In this document: one piece after another, positions 1-7,536 of the stretch | Numbering within the stretch: position 1 is the first letter of the stretch | How the letters are laid out: each line of letters opens with the position of its first letter | Assembly: GCA_030065825.1 (NCBI GenBank) | Contig: JASJCY010000094.1 | Coordinates: 1-34,120 of the forward strand | Length of the DNA stretch: 34,120 bases | Reading direction: 5' to 3' | Source of the DNA: Nostocaceae cyanobacterium | GTDB taxonomy: Bacteria; Cyanobacteriota; Cyanobacteriia; Cyanobacteriales; Nostocaceae | Notes under the pieces: model-generated | Database searches by the model: none | What the model was told of the DNA's origin: nothing | What the model saw: the letters and a program-made list of their open reading frames with translations, nothing else | Position numbers and translations under genes: made by a program

Positions 1-1
1 T

Positions 2-190
2 GAATTAGTTCCCACACCAGAAGAAACAGCAGAATCTGCTCAACAACAAGTAGAATCCGAACGTCAACAAAAAGAAATTGCTCAACAACAAGCAGAATCC
101 GAACGTCAACAAAAAGAAATCGCTCAACAACAAGCAGAAAAATTAGCTGCAAAATTGCGAGAATTAAATATCGATCCAGATACTATTTAA
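2..190 (+). CDS. C-terminal end of a Uma2 family (DUF820) protein, partial
   Basis: The open frame enters from the left edge and ends with TAA at 188-190, giving 62 residues. What is visible is a Gln/Glu-rich coiled-coil tail. A 12-residue unit beginning ESERQQ is repeated, followed by an ending that reads KLAAKLRELNIDPDTI. This type of ending (repeated Glu/Gln/Arg units, then a 'LRELGIDPD'-like terminus) is typical of the very numerous cyanobacterial Uma2/DUF820 putative restriction-endonuclease-fold proteins. The catalytic PD-(D/E)xK part would lie outside the window, so the assignment rests on the tail alone. The DNA repeats here are in frame and could vary in copy number. Function in the cell is unknown for this family. 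Confidence 0.6.
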   Translation, partial: ELVPTPEETAESAQQQVESERQQKEIAQQQAESERQQKEIAQQQAEKLAAKLRELNIDPDTI

Positions 191-449
191 CTTTCTAGAT
201 ATTTAATTCATCTTGTGAAAACTGACAGCTTATTTTATCGCTTATTTCAACAATTTTCCACCATCTTACTTTCCTAATCAAGATAATAGTTTAAAATCTG
301 AACAAGTAGAGAAAAATCGGGTTTATGAGTGAATAATTGCAGTTTTTAAGGTCAATATTGCCAATAAACCCCGTTTGCGATCCCCTGCCAAATGTCATAC
401 TATTTCTTGATCAAGATGGGACAAATTTAGTCCTGAACTAATCCCGAAT

Positions 450-1649
450 TTACTTCGGTAACTTATACTGTCCGACAATTCGCTTGGCAAACTCCGGTAC
501 ATGTTCCTGCAACTTCTGGGGGTAATTCCGCTTCACATACAAATAATTCCGTGTAAAATGGGAATCTATGGAAAAGCGCGCATATTCCAACCCCTTGGGA
601 CCAATTTTTTCAATTACCACCCCCATGAGTTTCGCTGCCCACATAGGTAATGTCACTCCTTTATCATAAGCTGGTATACTCTGCTGCACCGCTTCTTTCC
701 TATTTCCTTTCGCAAATACTGGCTGGGTTTCGATTTGGTCTTGCACCAGTGACAGCATTTCTTTTCCTATATCATTTCTAACTACAATCCATTGCCAGCC
801 AAAAGGTGCCCCCATATACCCAACTACTAAATCTGCTAGGGAATTTACGTAGTCGAAGCAACTCATACAAGAGGGTGCAAATACGTCTTTGAGTTTGTTA
901 GTCTTCAAGCCAAAGAAAGGTACTGTTTCTGTGGAACCGTCTTCATGTTTGAAGTGGACACGGAAATCCTGCATAAATTCGTAGTAGACGACAGTTTCGG
1001 GAGAACGGCTGGTAGTTTCCAGGAATTTTTGCAATCCTGCGCGGGTGACGTTATCCACGCAGGGTGTACCCAAGACGTAGAGTTTCTCTAAGCCTAATTG
1101 TTTTTCTACGGCTCGTAAAGCTTGAATTTGACAACCCACACCAATTACTAATAGCCGTTTCATCCCCGATTTTTCGATTTCTTCCAGTACCGAAAGATTA
1201 GGGGAAAGAGTTGGTTTATTTACCCGCGCTGCCAGTATTTCCTCAGGGGTACGGGCAATGATGGGCATGGGTTGAAAACGGTCTTCTTTGGTATTTTGCA
1301 CACAGACAACCCCTTCCACTAAACCGCGATTCAGCATCTCAATGGCGATACTGCTGACGATTCCCGTCCATTGGGCACCAGGTATGGGTTCTGTTTTCCG
1401 TGCTGCCATCATTTCTTGATGAACGCCAAAATAGAGTTCATCAGGGTTATCAAGATGGCGATCGCGTCCGTGGCTTTGGGTTTCTAGTTCCTCAAACTGT
1501 TGATTAATAAAAGCGCAGGCTTGTTTGACATAATGGACATAATATGTGTCGCAGAGTCCGCATTCGCTGCACAGTTCCTTTGCGGGACGACGACTACCGG
1601 GTTTGAGGGCTTTGGCTTTTTTGTGTTTGGGGAAATCTACTGGTGTCAT
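450..1649 (-). CDS. bciB: Ferredoxin-dependent 3,8-divinyl (proto)chlorophyllide 8-vinyl reductase, BciB type (FrhB family)
   Basis: Probably reduces the C8 vinyl group of divinyl chlorophyll precursors to ethyl, late in chlorophyll synthesis, using ferredoxin. It is a 399-residue protein of the coenzyme F420 hydrogenase/dehydrogenase beta-subunit family. An N-terminal cluster CSECGLC lies near residues 27-33 and a second Cys group CMSC near 261-264. These fit iron-sulfur ligation, with a flavin-binding FrhB core between them. Length and sequence pattern match the cyanobacterial protein represented by Synechocystis Slr1923. The plant homologue is 7-hydroxymethyl chlorophyll a reductase, so the exact substrate is assigned by lineage, not proven. 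I start at the ATG at 1649; the frame continues upstream to a TTG at 1667, but the ATG has GGAA about 8 nt ahead and gives the family length. It appears to be monocistronic. Confidence 0.82.
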   Translation of the reverse strand: MTPVDFPKHKKAKALKPGSRRPAKELCSECGLCDTYYVHYVKQACAFINQQFEELETQSHGRDRHLDNPDELYFGVHQEMMAARKTEPIPGAQWTGIVSSIAIEMLNRGLVEGVVCVQNTKEDRFQPMPIIARTPEEILAARVNKPTLSPNLSVLEEIEKSGMKRLLVIGVGCQIQALRAVEKQLGLEKLYVLGTPCVDNVTRAGLQKFLETTSRSPETVVYYEFMQDFRVHFKHEDGSTETVPFFGLKTNKLKDVFAPSCMSCFDYVNSLADLVVGYMGAPFGWQWIVVRNDIGKEMLSLVQDQIETQPVFAKGNRKEAVQQSIPAYDKGVTLPMWAAKLMGVVIEKIGPKGLEYARFSIDSHFTRNYLYVKRNYPQKLQEHVPEFAKRIVGQYKLPK

Positions 1650-1884
1650 TAAAATTTCCGATTTCAAAACTGTGGATGCTTTATTCTCACAATATCTCAG
1701 AGATGGGGGTCAAAAGTCATCGAAAGCATCAGGATCGATAATTCAGGTGATTTATTCTCTGGTGCTGTACTTGGCAAAAGGTTTACTCATGATTTCAGTA
1801 CAAGTACTAGAGCATTTTTCTGTATTTTGTTTTGAAAAAAGTATTATTCCTACTGTTAACCAAACACATATATATCAAAAAACC

Positions 1885-2139
1885 ATGACTGATACTTTCT
1901 CCACAGGAGCAACATTTATTACCACAGGAGTAGTAACAGGGGCTGGTATTTCCGCATCTGTTGGTGGTATGGGATTAGCCGGGGGATTTGGTGCTGTGGG
2001 AATTGGGACTATTGCGGTGGTAGGTGCTGGTGCTGTGGCTGGTGCAACAGTTTATGGTGCTTTTAAGGCAATAGAGGAAGGAGATACAGCTGCTTTCACT
2101 TCTGCGGGTATTGGTGCGGTAGGTGGTGCGATCGGTTGA
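1885..2139 (+). CDS. Small Gly/Ala-rich hydrophobic protein, probably 3'-truncated by the repeat array
   Basis: An 84-residue ORF starting MTDTFSTGATF, followed by a long Gly/Ala/Val-rich stretch that could form one or two membrane segments, then an EEGDTAAF segment and a second Gly-rich part. It resembles the N-terminal part of longer cyanobacterial hypothetical proteins I recall, but no function can be given. The stop codon lies inside the first unit of the downstream 104-bp array: the final bases match the array motif 'ggttgatctactattccgatg'. The present C-terminus is therefore defined by the repeat. The frame is open further upstream (ATG at 1789, with AAAGG about 7 nt ahead), so a 116-residue form is possible. 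I prefer 1885 because composition changes there. It may be a pseudogene. Confidence 0.5.
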   Translation: MTDTFSTGATFITTGVVTGAGISASVGGMGLAGGFGAVGIGTIAVVGAGAVAGATVYGAFKAIEEGDTAAFTSAGIGAVGGAIG

Positions 2140-3627
2140 TTTACTATTCCGATGAAAGAGCAGGTTTATCTACAAACAACCCGCTTGGCTACAGCAATAG
2201 CTTCATTCCCAAAACAACTATTGGGATGAGGGAACAGGTTGATCTACTATTCCGATGGAACAACAGGTTTCATCTGCAAACAACCCGCTTTGCTACAGCA
2301 ATAACTTCATCTCCAAAACAACTATTGCGATGAGAAAACAGGTTGATCTACTGTTCCGATGAGAGAACAGGTTTCATTTGCAAACAACCCGCTTTGCTAC
2401 AGCAATAGCTTCATCTCCAAAACAACTATTGCGATGAGAGAACAGGTTTATCTACTATTGCGATGGAAGAACAGGTTTCATCTGCAAACAACCCGCTTTG
2501 CTACAGCAATAGCTTCATCTCCAAAACAACTATTGCGATGAGAGAACAGGTTTATCTACTATTGCGATGGAAGAACAGGTTTCATCCACAAACAACCCGC
2601 TTTGCTACAGTAATGGCTTCATCTCCAAAACAACTATTGCGATGAGAAAAGAGGTTGATCTACTGTTCCGATGAGAGAACAGGTTTCATTTGCAAACAAC
2701 CCGCTTTGCTACAGTAATGGCTTCATCTCCAAAACAACTATTGCGATGAGAAAACAGGTTGATCTACTATTGCGATGGAACAACAGCTTTCATCTGCAAA
2801 CAACCCGCTTGGCTACAGTAATAGCTTCATCTCCAAAACAACTATTGCGATGAGAGAACAGGTTTATCTACTGTTCCGATGAGAGAACAGGTTGATCTAC
2901 TATTGCGATGGAACAACAGCTTTCATCTGCAAACAACCCGCTTTGCTACAGTAATGGCTTTATCTCCAAAACAACTATTCCTATGAGAGAACAGGTTTAT
3001 CTACTGTTCCGATGGAAGAACAGGTTTATCTACAAACAACCCGCTTTGCTACAGTAATGGCTTTATCTCCAAAACAACTATTCCGATGAGAGAACAGGTT
3101 TATCTACTGTTCCGATGAGAGAACAGGTTTCATCTGCAAACAACCCGCTTCGCTACAGTAATGACTTCATTCCCAAAACAACTATTCCTATGAGAGAACA
3201 GGTTTATCTACTGTTCCGATGAGAGAACAGGTTGATCTACAAACAACCCGCTTCGCTACAGTAATGACTTCATTCCCAAAACAACTATTCCGATGAGAGA
3301 ACAGGTTTATCTACTGTTCCGATGGAAGAACAGGTTTCATCTGCAAACAACCCGCTTCGCTACAGTAATGACTTCATTCCCAAAACAACTATTGCGATGA
3401 GAAAACAGGTTTATCTACTATTGCGATGGAACAACAGCTTTCATCCGCAAACAACCCGCTTCGCTACAGTAATGACTTCATCTCCAAAACAACTATTGCG
3501 ATGAGAAAACAGGTTTATCTACTATTCCGATGGAGGAACAGGTTTATCTACTATTCCGATGAAAGAACAGGTTTATCTGCAAACAATCCGCTTCGCTAGA
3601 CTAATAACTTCATTCCCAAAACAACTA

Positions 3628-3742
3628 CTCCTGTCCCGCTAGAAAATTACCGAATTGACTGAGAGGGGGAAGAGGGGGAAGAGGGGGAAGAGGGGGAAGA
3701 GGGGGAGAAATTTTTATCGGTAATCTTAGAACGAGAAGGGAG
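3628..3742. mobile_element. MITE-like element inserted in the 104-bp array, flanked by TA
   Basis: The array motif 'caacta-ttccgatg' is interrupted after 'caacTA' and resumes with 'TAttccgatg', so removing 115 bp plus one TA restores the array unit exactly. The ends are imperfect inverted repeats: CTCC with an inner ATTACCGA on the left, TCGGTAAT with GGGAG on the right. TA duplication and short inverted ends are the pattern of non-autonomous elements mobilised by IS630/Tc1-mariner type transposases. The interior holds a 9-bp tandem run (gggggaaga) of about four copies. No coding capacity. Related sequence is at 30075-30141 and, by its ends and core, at 16049-16154. Confidence 0.7.
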
Positions 3743-3872
3743 TATTCCGATGAAAGAACAGGTTTATCTGAAAACAATCCGCTTGGCTACAGTAATAACT
3801 TCATTCCCAAAACAACTATTCCTATGAAAGAACAGGTTGATCTACTATTCCGATGGAGGAACAGGTTTATCT

Positions 3873-3890
3873 GGAACCCTAGCGCTATAG
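3873..3890. repeat. Isolated copy of the 36-bp array core
   Basis: GGAACCCTAGCGCTATAG matches the commonest core of the 21006-22383 array (GGAACTCTAGCGCTATAG) at 17 of 18 positions. It sits at the decayed right edge of the 104-bp array, directly after a standard 'acaggtttatct' segment. Confidence 0.65.
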
Positions 3891-4045
3891 TAATCCTTCG
3901 ATTGACTGAAAAACTATTGTGTTATCAAAATAATTTCACCCGCAAACAACTCGCTTCGCTACAGTAATACTTCACGGTAGGATAAGCTTTGGTTTAGTTT
4001 TCCAAAGGAATACAAAAATCCAATCTTGAGTTATGTTCTTGAATT

Positions 4046-4297
4046 TCAGTCGTTAATTCTTACATAGATAGAACGAGCAATTTCCTTATCTAATGCCAAG
4101 CGAGTATATCCAGATTTAATTACAAAGGATGGAAAACGTTTTTCTAGGGTAATTAATGCTCCCGGTGTTACACCCATTGCCATTAATTTTTTGAGAATTG
4201 TTTCATCCTCAGTTTTGCAAGCAGTGACAATTCCTCTTTCTCCAGGATTCATCAATTCTAATGAGGCAGAAGTTACGCTAAATTTTTCCTGAAACAT
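4046..4297 (-). CDS. feoA: FeoA-domain protein of the ferrous iron uptake system
   Basis: An 83-residue cytosolic protein with the FeoA SH3-like fold pattern: an LMNPGERGIV start of the domain, a LKKLMAMGVTPGALITL core, and a closing LALDKEIARSIYV strand. FeoA proteins are accessory to FeoB-mediated Fe(II) import and are thought to act on the FeoB G-domain; the mechanism is not settled. The length fits the family. Its ATG follows the TAA of the upstream feoB membrane gene with no gap, so the two are surely co-transcribed and probably translationally coupled. Having feoA as the last gene of the operon differs from the common feoA-feoB order. Confidence 0.9.
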   Translation of the reverse strand: MFQEKFSVTSASLELMNPGERGIVTACKTEDETILKKLMAMGVTPGALITLEKRFPSFVIKSGYTRLALDKEIARSIYVRIND

Positions 4298-5767
4298 TTA
4301 TAAACCTACTCCCAAAATATTTAGTGATTGATTGACAATGTAGCCCATTACAAAGGCAAATACAAAGACAAAAATAGTAATCATGCTGGCAGTTTTTACG
4401 CCTCTTTCTTTGACCATGAATTGTAATTGAGCAATGCAAGGAATAAACAGTGTTAAAGTGACAGCAGAGACTAATAATTGCTGACTAGTTAACGCTCCTT
4501 GCTGTTGTAAATCTAATAAGCCAGCAGCACCATAATCCCGCCGAAAAAAACCATATAAGAAGATTTGAGCAGCTGTTGGAGGTAAACTCAATGCCTTCAT
4601 CAACGGTTGTAATCCACTGATAAGTAAGTCAAATATACCTGTGAGTTTCCCTATCCAAATAAAGACCGAAGCAATGATAAATAACGGTAAAATTTCCCCA
4701 AAATACCACTTGAGACGGACATAAGTTTTCATCAAAATTGCTTGGGGACGAGGTAAACGCAGTGGGGGAATTTCCATGTAGAAACAGGGGTGTTTTCCTG
4801 GTAATACCCGATGGGAAAAATAGCCAATTACCAAAAAAATAGCTACCATAATTCCACTCCAAAGTAACAGGGCTGGAGGACTTTGGGAAAGTAAGCCCAA
4901 AACCACGCCCAACTGTGCGGAACAAGGTATGGTTAACGCCAGAAGTAAGGTCGCAATTAGTCTTTCTCGTTTGCTTTCTAAGGTGCGGGTAACTAAGGTT
5001 GCCATTGTGCCACAACCTAATCCTAAAACTAAGGGAATAACTGCTCGTCCCGAAAGTCCGATAGTTTTAAATAGCCTATCTATTAATAATGAAATTCGCG
5101 GTAAATAGCCGCTATCTTCTAACAGAGAAAACATCAAAAAGAAGGTGGTAACTATGGGAAGAATAATCGCCACCGCATAGCGAACACCCAAAGTTATAAT
5201 CCCATAATCGTTACCAATTAAATCTTGAATTGGTTGCCAAGGAAAAATGATGGCTGTAATATCATTAACAATGGGATTGATATTATTTTCAAAAAAAGTC
5301 TCTATGGTATCTACTAAAGTTCCAGCACCAAATTCCCCCACAAATTTATAAACACCGTAGTAGAGAATTACAACCAAAAGGGGAAAACCCGTAACTGGAT
5401 TGATAGTTATTTGATGCAACCACTCACTCAATAGATATTTGTCTTGGGTAGGTTGACTCAGTACCTCCCTTTCATAACTCCAAGCTAGCTGCTGACGCGC
5501 GTTAGCAATCCCACTCGTTAATGGTTCGTCCAGTTGCTGCTGTGCTTGAGCGATCGCTTGTTCAATTTCCCATAATATTTGGGGTTCCTGTTGTCTCAAA
5601 GTTGCCCATAAACCTTCGTCTTTTTGCAATAATAACAAGGCGACAGTGCGCTGACTAATAGGATAATTTAGGATTAAAGATGCTTGATAGTCATCAGACA
5701 ACAGAGAAACGATTTTAGCGATCGCTTCCTCAATGGGCTGGGGATAAACAAGTTGATTTACTAACAT
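4298..5767 (-). CDS. feoB: FeoB membrane (gate) subunit, separate from its G-domain
   Basis: Encodes the permease half of the Fe(II) transporter FeoB as a stand-alone 489-residue protein. The first 110 residues are soluble (the region that follows the G-domain in ordinary FeoB). About eight to ten hydrophobic helices follow, with two Gate-type repeats: GLGCGTMATLVTRTLESKRE followed by IPCSAQLG, and GFFRRDYGAAG followed by IPCIAQL. The cysteines in these repeats match the conserved Cys positions of the FeoB pathway. The start is supported by a strong GGAGG at 5771-5775, three bases ahead of ATG, lying inside the upstream gene. The 38-bp overlap with the G-domain gene and a different frame mean this is a true two-gene FeoB, or a coupled pair, and not a simple fusion. 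Confidence 0.88.
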   Translation of the reverse strand: MLVNQLVYPQPIEEAIAKIVSLLSDDYQASLILNYPISQRTVALLLLQKDEGLWATLRQQEPQILWEIEQAIAQAQQQLDEPLTSGIANARQQLAWSYEREVLSQPTQDKYLLSEWLHQITINPVTGFPLLVVILYYGVYKFVGEFGAGTLVDTIETFFENNINPIVNDITAIIFPWQPIQDLIGNDYGIITLGVRYAVAIILPIVTTFFLMFSLLEDSGYLPRISLLIDRLFKTIGLSGRAVIPLVLGLGCGTMATLVTRTLESKRERLIATLLLALTIPCSAQLGVVLGLLSQSPPALLLWSGIMVAIFLVIGYFSHRVLPGKHPCFYMEIPPLRLPRPQAILMKTYVRLKWYFGEILPLFIIASVFIWIGKLTGIFDLLISGLQPLMKALSLPPTAAQIFLYGFFRRDYGAAGLLDLQQQGALTSQQLLVSAVTLTLFIPCIAQLQFMVKERGVKTASMITIFVFVFAFVMGYIVNQSLNILGVGL

Positions 5768-6356
5768 ATTCCTCCACCTTTGCGGTTAATTCTTTTACAC
5801 CTCTACCCTTAGCTGCTGCCATAATCACTACGGGTATTCCCAATTCCATTTCCAAGTGTTGTCTATTAATTTTGATGCCTAAATTTTCTGCCTCATCCAT
5901 CATGTTGATTGCCAATATCACTGGTAAACCAGCCTCAATTAACTGAAATGTCAGGGGTAACATTCTCCCCAAATTCTTAGCATCCACTACGTGAATTACT
6001 AACTTGACTAATTCCGTAAGTAACAAATCCCTTGCCACCTTTTCTTCTGGAGTAATTGGTAGCAATGAGTACATTCCAGGGGTATCTACCACCTGAAATA
6101 TTTTCCCATTAATCGCCATATCTCCCCTAGTAATTTCCACAGTAGTGCCTGGATAATTAGAAACAGTGACATAGGTTCCCGTTAAAGCACTAAACAGCAC
6201 GCTTTTCCCTACATTGGGCATTCCCAACAAGGCAATCGCATCCATTGCTGCTAAATTCTTCTGTTCTTTGTGATTCTTTCTTCGCAGCCAACCCCAGAAG
6301 CCCCTCTGTTTTTGCTTCTTCTGGTGGCAACTTTGTGGACAATGGTGACAATCCAT
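5730..6356 (-). CDS. FeoB small GTPase domain as a separate protein, with Cys/His-rich N-terminus
   Basis: A 208-residue GTP-binding protein equal to the N-terminal G-domain of FeoB. Visible are the P-loop GMPNVGKS (residues 45-52), the switch I region with YPGTT, DTPG (switch II), and NMMD in the place of the base-specifying NKxD/NxxD motif. It should power or gate Fe(II) transport through the membrane subunit encoded next. Ahead of the P-loop is an extension beginning MDCHHCPQSCH, a CxxCxxxCH cluster, then a basic stretch; it could bind metal but this is inference. I choose ATG 6356 because GGAGGAG precedes it; the frame also has an ATG at 6368 that overlaps this ribosome site. The protein's C-terminus overlaps the next gene by 38 bp. 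Confidence 0.85.
   Translation of the reverse strand: MDCHHCPQSCHQKKQKQRGFWGWLRRKNHKEQKNLAAMDAIALLGMPNVGKSVLFSALTGTYVTVSNYPGTTVEITRGDMAINGKIFQVVDTPGMYSLLPITPEEKVARDLLLTELVKLVIHVVDAKNLGRMLPLTFQLIEAGLPVILAINMMDEAENLGIKINRQHLEMELGIPVVIMAAAKGRGVKELTAKVEEYVSKSTCLSPAH
5771..5775 (-). promoter_or_regulatory. Shine-Dalgarno of the FeoB membrane gene, inside the G-domain gene
   Basis: On the minus strand the sequence reads GGAGGAATATG, an optimal ribosome site ahead of the ATG at 5767. It lies within the last codons of the G-domain frame. It shows that the membrane half is translated from its own start, arguing against a sequencing frameshift. Confidence 0.75.
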
Positions 6357-6391
6357 ATTCTCCTCCATTGCTATTTGAAAGCCATTTTTAT

Positions 6392-6406
6392 TGAAAATAA
6401 TTTTTA
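6392..6406 (-). promoter_or_regulatory. Possible Fur box ahead of the feo operon
   Basis: The 15-mer TGAAAATAATTTTTA matches the 7-1-7 Fur consensus TGATAATnATTATCA at 11 of 14 defined positions and lies 36 bp ahead of the first feo start codon. The surrounding DNA is very A+T-rich, so chance matches are likely. Iron regulation of feo by Fur is known in general; this site is a guess. Confidence 0.3.
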
Positions 6407-6598
6407 ATATTCTTTCCGCTTAAATTATATGATGAGCCAATTTTCCTTTCAAGCTTATTAAGAATAATTTTTTATAAGCTCTAATATTAAATACTGTTAC
6501 GAATTTATACGCGATATCAAATTTTCTGATTTTCTAGCTTGAAGAGAACTCTTAACAGGGAACAGGGAATGGGGTTAATAAACACAACAGTTTCATTC

Positions 6599-6817
6599 CT
6601 AGCCAGGGGTGTAATACTTTTGAGTTTTGACTTTAAGATTCTGAAAAAACCCGGTTTTTGACCAATCTTCTAACAACTCAATTGGATACAGGTTAAGCGT
6701 CGTAAAAGACGGGTAAAGTTTGGTAGGAGTGCAAGCTTCAACACAAACATAAAACCGCTCAAACCTTCTTTTGCTCAAACCCTCTTCCTTCGCTTTGACA
6801 CTGATAACTTGCACCAT
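6599..6817 (-). CDS. Small hypothetical ORF, possibly a repeat-family fragment
   Basis: A 72-residue ORF from ATG 6817 (the frame also opens at a TTG two codons upstream). No recognisable domain. It starts MVQVISVKAKEEG and has an internal LNLYPIELLEDW segment. The 31 bp encoding part of that segment recur identically at 33839-33869, outside any gene. The ORF may therefore be part of a dispersed repeat and not a functional gene. No good ribosome site is seen. It is between the feo operon and the 107-residue gene at 6991, in opposite orientation to the latter. Confidence 0.3.
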   Translation of the reverse strand: MVQVISVKAKEEGLSKRRFERFYVCVEACTPTKLYPSFTTLNLYPIELLEDWSKTGFFQNLKVKTQKYYTPG

Positions 6818-6990
6818 TTTCAATAAGAGTGAGAAACTCTATGTTCTAGTTACCAGCGTCACAGTGGTAACTAGGGGAAAGAAGCCTCCGCCTCCTGAGT
6901 ATCCCCCTTGGAAGTGCAATTTATTAGTACCATCAAAGTAGAAGGGCAAGTTATAATTTTTTTGCGGACAAACGTAACAAAAATTTATTT

Positions 6991-7314
6991 ATGAGTAACC
7001 CCCTTCTACAAGCATTTTTCGTAGGCAGAGCTGTAGCCGAAACCATCAACGAACGGGCAGAACGTGCTTTTACTGATGCTTTGAGCGAATTGGGCAAATT
7101 GGATGCTGAACTCAGAGAACAAATGCGCCAGTTTAGCGAAGAAGTCATGGAAAAGGCAAATCGAGCCGCTGAAACTGCTGGTGCTGGTACTTATACAGAA
7201 AGTAGTCAAGTGATGGCAGAAGAAGCAGACGATGTCCAAGCCATGATTGATGAATTGCGAGCAGAAATTGCCCTGTTACGCACAGAATTACAACGCCATC
7301 GCAGCCAAAGCTAG
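6991..7314 (+). CDS. DUF6825-like conserved cyanobacterial protein
   Basis: A 107-residue, highly charged, helical protein beginning MSNPLLQAFFVGRAVAE. The middle (ELGKLDAELREQMRQF) and the end (IDELRAEIALLRTELQRHR) have heptad-like spacing and probably form coiled coils. I recognise the N-terminal pattern from conserved cyanobacterial hypotheticals (DUF6825), but the function is not known to me. It is upstream of, and on the same strand as, the UbiB-like kinase gene, separated by 222 bp that consist mostly of heptamer repeats. Co-transcription is therefore possible but not evident. Confidence 0.7.
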   Translation: MSNPLLQAFFVGRAVAETINERAERAFTDALSELGKLDAELREQMRQFSEEVMEKANRAAETAGAGTYTESSQVMAEEADDVQAMIDELRAEIALLRTELQRHRSQS

Positions 7315-7315
7315 A

Positions 7316-7462
7316 TGGGTAATGGGTAATAGGGAATAGGGAATAGGGAATAGGGAATAGGGAATAGGGATTACTGATAACCAATAACCAATTACCAATA
7401 ACCAATTACCAATAACCAATTACCAATTACCAATTACCAATTACCAATTACCAATTACCAAT
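7316..7462. repeat. Two adjoining heptanucleotide arrays (STRR type)
   Basis: First a run of GGGAATA heptamers (about six, to 7370), then a run of CCAATTA/CCAATAA heptamers (about twelve). They fill most of the spacer between the DUF6825-like gene and the UbiB-like gene. Short tandemly repeated heptamers of this kind are a known feature of heterocystous cyanobacterial genomes. Confidence 0.9.
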
Positions 7463-7536
7463 CCAAAACAGTTCAGGAAAGGTGTGTCTGTTATTACTAC
7501 TGATTCAGTAAAAAAAACCAGCGGTACGCGATAAAT

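Larger units (their letters stand above)
2137..3975. repeat. Tandem array of about 16 copies of a 104-bp repeat
   Basis: The motif 'aaacaacccgct' recurs at 2174, 2278, 2382, 2486, 2590, 2694, 2798, 2931, 3034, 3138, 3241, 3345, 3449, 3581, and in decayed form near 3772 and 3944. Spacing is 103-104 bp, with two steps of 132-133 bp. The extra 29 bp in those steps is one more copy of an internal sub-repeat ('gatgagagaacaggtttatc' plus 9 bases), so the unit is itself built from a 29-bp module plus a unique part. Since 104 is not a multiple of three, no frame stays open for more than about 60 codons, and the short ORFs within it look incidental. Variants are shared by neighbouring units, which indicates ongoing unit exchange. 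The array lies between the Gly-rich ORF and the 3' end of feoA. Confidence 0.92.

Noticed and set aside
2136-3504. Series of about 60-residue ORFs in the 104-bp array
   Set aside because: They recur only because the unit contains ATG and stop in fixed places; 104 bp is not a multiple of 3, and they lack independent support.
4629-5015. 128-residue minus-strand ORF
   Set aside because: It is an alternative-frame shadow of the FeoB membrane gene, whose helices and Gate motifs are intact in the other frame.
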